Shown: positions 55,901 through 64,000 of the stretch, piece after piece
How positions within the stretch are numbered: position 1 is the stretch's first letter
How the letters are laid out: the number at the start of each line of letters is the position of its first letter
NCBI GenBank assembly: GCA_964036195.1
Contig: OZ038460.1
Span: forward strand, 2,669,504 to 2,733,503
DNA: 64,000 nt
From: Sphaerolaimus hirsutus
Taxonomy: Eukaryota; Nematoda; Chromadorea; Monhysterida; Sphaerolaimidae
Direction of reading: 5' to 3'
Notes under the pieces: model-generated
Told to the model about the DNA's origin: nothing
The model's input: the letters and a program-made list of their open reading frames with translations, nothing else
Databases searched by the model: none
Made by a program: the position numbers and the translations under genes

Positions 55901-58525
55901 TTTTGGATCGGAATTATTGTTAATTCGGGATCGGAATAATAGTGATAAATCGGGGTCGAGCTTGCATTTTTATTTTCTTCCAAGGAACGTTACAAGAACA
56001 ACTTAGAAAAGTGATCAGTCATGTTACGGTTATATCATTGAAATTTTAGAAAATTGTCTCTTGAAATGTTTGTGCGTCTGAAAATCGCCATCATTTCTCA
56101 TTCTCAGCATATTTTGGTGCTTGTACGGTGTAAACAAAAAAAAGCAATTTCCCCGTATTTGTCGCAATTTTTTCCGGCGTGAAAACAGCAGGTGGAGATA
56201 AAGTTCCCGCGGTGAAAAACGTCACTTTTTATCACAAAATCTCCAATGCAGTCTACTTTTTGTCAGCACGAGTGTTTCTATGTTGCCGCCATGTCTGGTG
56301 TCCCGAAAAAATGGTCGCGCGGCGACAAAACTTTTTTTTACACCCCGCTGCGTATGATACATTGGCCGTAATTTTTGCGTCGGGGATTTTTTTACATAAC
56401 TCTCGTTTTAGACCGTTTTATGTACGCATTTAGCTCGGGATAAATTCACGAATAGGGGAAAATTGATTTGTGAATGTGATTTTGTTTCAAAAAGTTGTAA
56501 ATAATGTAAATGCGTAATAATGACGGTAAACATAAAATAAATATCACCGTAAAATGTTCCATAATATATGACATTTTATAAAACATTGCCGGTTGACACT
56601 GGTTGACAACTGAAAGCTTCAATTTTCACAAGGATGGGGATTCCGTCAACTACTTTCAGTGGATATGAGAAATAATTAATTATGGTAAACTCAAACGTGT
56701 TGAAAACAATTTATTAGTTTAGAAATTTCGGTTTTGACCTAGTGTGCGTGGGGTCATTAATTTGTATTTGTGTACACAAAAACATAAATCTCAAAAACCC
56801 AGTCAATTGAAACCTTCTCTTCAAACCGTCACGATCACTTAAATATAAATTAAAAATCGCCACAAAAATTTGTAATGGCTTCGGTATGCGAAATTTATCC
56901 ACCGCCAGGAAAATCACGCATTAAATTTCGAAGGTTGAACTTAATTTCGCGATCACATATTTCATTGGATTTTGTTTCAAAAATTGTTTTCAAAGTTTTT
57001 ATGCGCATCCCCGCCCGGGTACTTAGTAGTGTTTTGTGCGGTTTACAGGGTGGGTCGTTTTCTGTGTTGCTGTCTTTTATATTTTTTTGAATGTGATAGA
57101 TTGTGTTTCTGCTCCTGTTATTGTAGTTTTCTGCTTGTAATTGTTGTTTCTGTTCACTTGAAGGCTTTAAAATTTCTGTGTTTTCTTCATTCTGTGTAAA
57201 TAAAAACACAGAAAAGTCAAATAAACCCTGTGCTTCACATACAAATCTTTCTCAATTGACATCCCCCAGTGGGAAATCAATCCATTTGGTGAAAAAATGT
57301 TTCCAAATTTCTGGAGACTTAACTTTCTGAACCACCGTGTATAACATTGGCCGTAAAAAATCGCTGTGTGATCTGCATAGAGTGCATTTGTGCATACTAA
57401 ATATGTATATACTATGCACTTTTTTCCCGGCGCGCCACTTTTGCAAAATAGTGTGGAAATAAGATACACCAGGGGGCGGTATTTTTCTTTGAAGTGTCTC
57501 GCTTCCGCGAAACTTTGAATGATGGTACACGCTAATTGTTGTGTTGCATGAAAATGATTTCTTGGTGCTTAAATGATGAAAAAAACACAGATTTTTGTGC
57601 AGCGGCAGGTGTTTTTTTGGGCGCCAGTTTGATTGATACTCGCTGCTTAAATGCATTAGTTAGTGTAGCCTCGAAATCTATGCACATTCCGGAGTTTAGT
57701 GGTGCTGTTTTTTCAAAGTGCATTGGTTTGGTGGTGAATAATTGTTCACCATTTTGGGGAATTTTTTCAGTTGGGAAAAAATTATTTTCTCAATATGAAA
57801 TTCCTACCCATGCATAAATATGGTGGAAAATTATAATTTTATCATCATAAAATTTTCTGCCAATGCCCTGTGCAAGCTGCACAGGGGTTGAAAGCTGTGT
57901 AAAAAGGGGCTTCCCTATAGTAATCTGAAATGCAAGAATTTTATGTAGGAACACCTGCATTTGTGTGATTTGCATAGGTAAAAACCACAGCACACAGGAG
58001 ATCTTTTGCTTTACAACACAACAAAACGCAAAAATTTGTGTGGTTGAATTTTGAATGTTGTCTGGCTGAATGATTTTTGATAAGCCTGAATTTTTGGGGG
58101 ATGTCAAATAGAAAATATAATGGGAAAAATAATTTTTTCACCATTTTATTTATTATCCATGCTAGATAAAGCAAGTATATAACTGAGTAAATAAATACAT
58201 GAAGGTTCCTTTCATGCAGCCAGTGCACATGACAGATTAATGTGCTAATAGCAATGCCTTCACACCTTGAAAATCAGGATTTGTGCTGCCTTGGAGATAA
58301 TGCATGTGATCTGTGTGTGTTTAAAGTGCCATTCATGAGGGTCTCTGAATATATATTGAATTTTTAATAATGATATTGAAACGTTTGAAATTCAAATGTG
58401 AAATTGGCTTGACACACACGAGTTGACAACGGTACTGAACTGGTTCCCATTCCAATTCAAAGCTTGTTGACGAGTAACAACACTACACATTATTGTAAAC
58501 ACATATACGCCATGCCGGCCTTGTA

Positions 58526-58605
58526 TTAGGTTGTCAACTAAGTAACCTTAATTTTTTGCGTATGTGTGATCGCAAAAAATTTATGTCACTTAGTTGACAA
58601 CCTAA
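58526..58605. mobile_element. 80-bp mariner-type miniature palindrome
   Basis: It starts TTAGGTTGTCAACTAAGTAA, ends CTTAGTTGACAACCTAA, and lies between TA dinucleotides (58524-58525, 58606-58607). The two ends are nearly perfect complements with a short spacer. It has the same terminal sequence type as 39140-39597 but little else, so it is close to the smallest unit with two complete ends. Confidence 0.88.
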
Positions 58606-58741
58606 TACATTACACAACCCACAATATTTTCTTTAACACTACAACTTCATTTGCAACATGATTAAGCACTTTTGCCTGGGAACGTCATCAGTTGGCTTTT
58701 TGCCAAGCTTTGAATTGGGATTGGAACCAGTAGACATTTGT

Positions 58742-58991
58742 TATACTCTGGTTACTTTACACCCTGCACGCGTGGTTCCCGCTGGAAGTGTGCCAACAAT
58801 GGTTAACGCGTCCGGGTTTCATAAAAAGATGACAAAATTGATTGTTGTTATAATGCTATTCATTATCATATTCACATGGATGAATTTTTTTCATATTTTT
58901 ACGGAAATCGCATGATTTAATAATCATTGGCACGCTTCCAACACGAGACATAAATCAGTGCGAGGGCAGAGTATCACGTATGTGGAGTATA
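58742..58991. mobile_element. TATACTC MITE, CACGCGTGGTTCCCGC subtype
   Basis: It runs from TATACTCTGGTTACTTTACA to GTATGTGGAGTATA. It shares CACGCGTGGTTCCCGCTGG and GACATAAATCAGT with 25854-26085, 33 kb away. Confidence 0.78.
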
Positions 58992-61900
58992 CTGTTGTCA
59001 ACTAGTGTGTGTAGGGCCAATGTTAAAGAAATTTAACCCACAGCTTGTTGGATGTCAATGGCAATTTTAAAAAATTCAACACCAAATTTGTGTGATTCCT
59101 TATCCAAATTCAAGCATTTTAATCTTCTATTCACATCTCAACATAAAAAAATCATTACACACAAAACGACAACCCTCATGAATGTCACTATATATACTTA
59201 TATAGTCTAATGAAAGCCATTGCAAGCTACCTGTCCAAAGAGTTAAGCCGCCACCACAGATCACATGCTTATTGCACCTTTTTATGTGTCTGTTATATTG
59301 CAGATTGAAGCAGCCTTTCCAGTGTAAGTAGCTTTCAATCAAATCTACCATATCCCATCTGAATGAAAAGATAAAATTATTATTGTTCTTATCACATTGG
59401 ATTGCCCTCATAGGGCCCACACAGACTAGTTGACATCGAAATTTGGGTCAACTAAATTCAACTAAATTTTTTAATAATGTGATTTTGTTATAATCTTATA
59501 ACGTGACACTTAATTTTCATTGTTACTGTTTAGTGTGATGCTTTAGATTTTTTTGTGTTATTTAGTGTCAACTAGTGTGTGTATTGGCCCACTACTGATG
59601 AATTTGGTTATAAATTTTGTTCTCGCGTGACTTTATTCATCAAAATACGGTAGCATCATTTGTACAGCGTTCAGTCGGATCGGTGAATATAAACAAGTCG
59701 GTTTTAATGTATGACAAAATGGGGGTGATAATTTTATTGAAGGTGCCTCGAATGGGCTGGCGCTAATTTGCGAATTGCTTTGATGTATTTGGTCTTTGAT
59801 TTGTTTTCGCTTTTGCTTGCAGAAATGGACGGCTGAGATTTCTCGCTCTATGGCAACTGAATATTTCTTCGGATATTGTTAGGTTTTATATATTTTTATA
59901 CTCGGCATGAGTTTGTGGGGGGTTGTATAAATGGGAATTTGTGACTTTTGGACATATTGTCTAGTGCTGAGTAGGGTACGAAAGTTTACCATACCGTACC
60001 GATGGTTTACCGTACCGGTAATGTACTGTGCCAGTAAATGTGACGCTTAACCCCACTACTGTCCTGTGGATTTCGAGATTTTTCCATAACGCAGTACCGT
60101 TTATTGCCAGTTTCTATGTTTACCGTACTGTTTACGAAATTTTGAAGATTTACCGTACTACGCTGTTTACCGGATTTTCCAAATTTTACCGGAACTCCGT
60201 ACCGTTTTCCACTCTGAGTCAGTACTTCATTTCTGCTCATTGTAAAATATGTAATTTGAAATGACACTTTGTTGTGGTGTGTGGCTTTTTCGAAGTTTCA
60301 TTTTAAGCAACAGATGGTGTTCCGGTGTACTCAAAGTGCCAAATTCCACATAGGTAGGCCATCTGGTGCAAAATAAAACATTTTAGTCAACTGGGCATGA
60401 TTGTGAATTCTGTTGGGATGTGGTGCTTAATGGGGTCGGTTAATTTCTGAAATTGGAAGTGGAAATAAAATAAAATAAAATTTCAGTAACTGAGGATAGA
60501 GTTTTTTATTATATTTTTTTCATTTTTAAGATAAATATATACTTTTTCTTTTGTTTGTTGTTTTCGAACTTAACTTTGGATAGAACAAAATAAGAATACA
60601 AAATAACGCAAAAAATCTACAAAGTTTTTATTATTTTTTCATCAAAATAAATTTCAATCAATCACCCCTTCACAAACCAATGATTGACTGACAAATGGGA
60701 AATACTGATAAATATTCAAATATCAAGCCACTCAATCATGAAATGGATACACACATGTCCACGGCGCTCCGAAAAAGTGATGCATCTTACATTTGACGCA
60801 TCTATTGTTTCAACTGACAACAATTGTCAATATATCGAAATCATTGTCAAATTTTCAAAGCCCGCGGCCCGACAATTTTGATGTTTGATGCGTTTCGGTG
60901 ATAAGCGATAAGCACATGCGTGACACGCTTCAAAATGTACCGATTTCGAAATGTCCGCATGCGTTTGCATGTGACATGTGGCGTACTGAACGCTGTGCAA
61001 ATGCTGTTACCGTATTTTGATGAATAAAGTCACTTGGGAAATGGTACATCGAATTCAACCATAGTGATAACGTTGTAACATGATGTGAAGAATACAATGT
61101 TTATGGGTTTTATTCAGATGGGTTATGGTAGATTTCATTGTAAAGTGTCAATGGACTATAGTACAATGCGTGCGATGCGTGTCGGCGCTTCTGTTTCAGA
61201 CATTTAGAGCGTTTGTGCACCGGAATTGGGTTGGCCCATTTTTGTGCCGTCCGCCGTGGGTCGCGTTTGGGCATTGTAGCGACACATTTTAGTTAACCGC
61301 AGGTACACTCCTGGAAAAATGTCTTTAGCCTCCTGATCGGGAACAAAAAAATTCAATGTCTTTCCTGCTAACGTGCGACCTGATTTGGGATATATTTACA
61401 TGGGATGATTTCTTGTAGGTTAAGGTGCTTTTATGCCACACGTTCACTTTTGTTCATGGGAAAAAATAACGAAAATATAATATGATTTCACTTTTTTTCT
61501 GTGGCGTTGTCAGCGCCCTTTATAAGTATATCACATCTCAAAATCACAAGTAAATCACACCACAAATGCAAATACGCAATAAAAAAATCGCTGGAATGTC
61601 CAAACGCGTCCTTCGCGTGCGTGTGATCGCGTAAATAGACAATAAACGCCCCGAAGCACATGGAAACGGCAGGTGGCCTATACACGCGGAATTTCTGGCC
61701 CATTTTCGGTTCAAAAATGATGCCGCTTGGGTTTTGGGGAAAATTCAAAAATTCATTCCGTCGATTTGATGGGCATTTTTTCGGAATGTTATGATTTTCA
61801 AGTGAATTTTGGCAATGACGCCATGAAATTGCTTATTTTTGTGGCTTCGTAAAATTTGAAATGGGAAGGGGGTTTTGGATGAGCAAGGGTTACGTTACAG

Positions 61901-61998
61901 AAAAAGTTTTATGTTGTTTGGGGGACGTAAAAACGTAGTTGCAAGTATTTACAAATAAATGTTGATCAAGCGCAGCGATTGTTGGTGCGAAATTACAA

Positions 61999-62215
61999 GT
62001 ATACTCGGATGACATAACGCCGTACATTTATCCGGAGGAAACACTCCACCATGACGTGATCACTTCCGTCGCCATCATCATCTCTCGCCATCACGGCGTC
62101 TTCACGACGTCATCACTTCGTCGTCACCACGTCTTCCATAAGTTCTCGGCTGGCCGTCTGCCAGCCCAAGACATAACTCCTATCTGTTTGTAGAGTATCG
62201 TGTCTGCTGAGCATA
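61999..62215. mobile_element. TATACTCGG-family MITE, recent copy
   Basis: It runs from TATACTCGGATGACATAACG to GTGTCTGCTGAGCATA. Reverse-complemented, it matches 10115-10308 closely across its length, with one extra ~21-bp GACGAAGTGATGACG-containing segment. The near-identity points to recent mobility. Confidence 0.82.
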
Positions 62216-62384
62216 CCCATAAAAAATTTGTCTGAAACTTTTGTGGGAACGTTTTTTTAATGAATTTGCATACATGTTTACAAAAATACATTCTTTTTTT
62301 TGCGTCCGTGTGGATATTTTTGTATGTCCGATAAATCTCGCATCCAAGACACCTTAAACCGAAAAACAATAGTGTAAATACATA

Positions 62385-62624
62385 CCGTATTTCCTCGAAT
62401 TACCCCCGGGGGGTTTATTTTTTCAAAGTGAAAATTTTGAGAGAAAAACGTGAAAAATGCAACAATAACCACCATTTATAAGTTTTTACAGCCTTATATA
62501 AGGATGTAGATGGTATAAAAGATGTTCTAACGTAACACAGTAAGTGTTTTGAACGTTGTTATGCATTTCCCGGACCACAAATTCATAGTGCCCATTTTGA
62601 GGGGGGTATTTCGAGGAAATACGG
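62385..62624. mobile_element. CCGTATTTCC TA-flanked MITE, short form
   Basis: The ends are CCGTATTTCCTCGAATTACC and ATTTCGAGGAAATACGG, with TA at 62383-62384 and 62625-62626. At 240 bp it is an internally deleted version of 42208-42625, keeping the TATAAAAGATGTTCTAACGT block. Confidence 0.85.
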
Positions 62625-64000
62625 TATATAACTTTTCGGGGCACTTTATACCCCACCCCCACTGAGAAAATTGGCTCCATAACACACGTCTTGTTTACAC
62701 AGTAATTAATTCATACGTTTTTACAAATATTTAAATACAAAGGTCAAATGCGAAAGTCATTTGTTTTTGCTGGCCAATTAGGAAGGGGCGCGGCACATTA
62801 TTTGTATTTCAAACGTTTTTATTTATTGGGAGAAACGTGTACAATAGCGTTGGAAAAGCGCCAAGAAAATTGACCACATTAAAAAAATGGCCGGCTTATA
62901 CATACATTGGATACACGCACACTATTCAGTTGACGGTCGAAAGTTCGGGAACTTATAAATCAGCTTTGTACGCGATTCAGTTTACCGGAATGAGGAGCCC
63001 GTCAACTACTCCTGATGGAGACGAAAATCGTTCATTTTGGTGAATCCAATCGTGTTTAAAGCAGATTGGTAAACTTTATGGATTTGGGTTGTCAACTGGT
63101 TCGAAAGGTTTCAATACAGATTTTGGTTGACGAAACGTGTTCAAATGCGCATACCAACATTCATTCCTTTTCGCGGGCGCATGTGCACTTGAAATTTGTG
63201 TTGCGACTTGTCAACTAAACTGTGAATTGACATGGAACCAGTTGACTGACAATGACGCCTTTTTGGCGCCAGGAAAAATGGCGTCATGGCTCCATTCCAC
63301 CACTAAAAATGTGGGCTCCCGAAAAACCATATTCATATTCGTATCTTATTTCAATGTCGGCCAATATAAAGTGCCTTTTTATATGACATTCTATATGGCT
63401 GGGAGGGGAATCATTTGTTTAATTGCGATAGTAAAAAATGTTGGATCTTCAATTTGGGGGTGACCGGTTAAAATGTATTTTTTCACTTTATGGACTGAAT
63501 GAAATGCAAAGTTTTGCACTTTGAAAGGGGTTCCATTGATGTTTGAATGATGCTCGCGCAGGTAAAAAGCAGGTTTTGCATGGTGGTTTATGGATTTTTT
63601 GTAGGATTGACCTAATCTTGTAACTGCCAAGATTGGACTTATTTCATTATTTCAGTAAATTCTGAGAGAGATTTTATGTTCATTACTTTGAACAACGTTC
63701 GCAAATTTGATAACAATCGAGAAAATGAAATTTTAAAGTTCTAAAATTCTAAAATGCCATAATTTTAAAGGTATCTTAAAGCACCACAAATCAATTTATC
63801 ATGAATCACCCTGTAATGCCGTTTTACACGTTTTACCTGTGTTTTTATGTTGTTTTTTCAATGTTACGTACCCTGAAAATTGAAAGGAACGTTTTTTCCC
63901 AGTGAAATGTCTGAGTTTTTGATGCTTCAAATTGATGGTATACTACCCGTTTGTGTTACCGTTATCCATTGATCATGGGTTATGGTAGTGTTTTTAAAGT

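Larger units (their letters stand above)
52532..64000. other. Presumed long TCF-like intron with repeats
   Basis: No further exon could be supported to the window end. The first half is mainly unique AT-rich DNA with GATC-type microsatellite (53577-53595). The second half holds scattered MITEs: palindromes at 52764-52966, 56580-56750 and 62920-63110; a diverged GGATCG patch at 55845-55965; the mini-mariner 58526-58605; TATACTC MITEs 58742-58991 and 61999-62215; a TACCGTACCG patch (59970-60210); and the CCGTATTTCC copy 62385-62624. Confidence 0.5.

Noticed and set aside
1-64000. tRNA, rRNA or LINE/LTR reverse transcriptase genes
   Set aside because: No cloverleaf-type sequence with A and B boxes, no rRNA segment and no YXDD-type reverse transcriptase frame was seen by eye; a covariance-model and profile search would be needed to exclude small or decayed ones.

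Overview
This is eukaryotic nuclear DNA, almost certainly from an invertebrate animal. The genes are split by many GT-AG introns. The recognisable products are animal-type proteins: Obg-like ATPase OLA1, an AMFR/gp78-type ER ubiquitin ligase, and the N-terminus of a likely TCF/LEF factor. The last is closest, from memory, to nematode POP-1 and fly Pangolin. I cannot name the species. Only a few percent of the window is coding. Most of the rest is short non-autonomous transposons, many of them nested.

Layout, left to right. 2-1235 (+): last three exons of an unidentified gene. 3477-12955 (+): complete OLA1 in ten exons, with introns full of hAT-like elements. 14213-14595 (-): last two exons of an unidentified protein with a Gly/Pro/Tyr/Met-rich tail. 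14967-20244: a 5.3-kb foldback-like element whose two halves carry the same ~59-bp satellite in opposite orientation. 20245-27989: gene-poor, with several nested elements. 27990-31510 (+): a five-exon gene for a small basic Tyr/Arg-rich protein. 32050-36120: a 4-kb palindromic element holding at least four further layers of insertion. 39878-49374 (-): twelve exons of an AMFR/gp78-like E3 ligase (TM helices, RING-H2, CUE, G2BR-like helix); its first exon was not found. 51736-52531 (+): two 5' exons of a TCF/LEF-like gene that appears to run out of the window.

The most notable result is the transposon landscape. Fifteen insertions show matching 8-bp target-site duplications, read directly from the flanks (one right-hand copy is split by a later insertion), with terminal sequences CAGGG..., TAGGGTT..., TAGTGATG... 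or TAACGATGG.... This is the hAT signature. Many of these families carry their own simple satellite in mirrored orientation just inside the ends: GGATCG, CGATAT, ACCGAA, CGGAAA, GACTC, TCGAATTTT, AACGTTTTTT or GGCGCC. Several unrelated-ended elements share one internal hairpin, GCGCGCAAGCGCGC. TA-flanked elements (CCGTATTTCC ends, TTAGGTTGTC mariner-like ends, TATACTCGG palindromes) form a second layer. No intact transposase was seen, so all appear non-autonomous.

The identified genes have unrelated housekeeping or signalling roles. Nothing suggests an operon. AMFR and the TCF-like gene are divergent, with about 2.4 kb between their nearest recognised exons.
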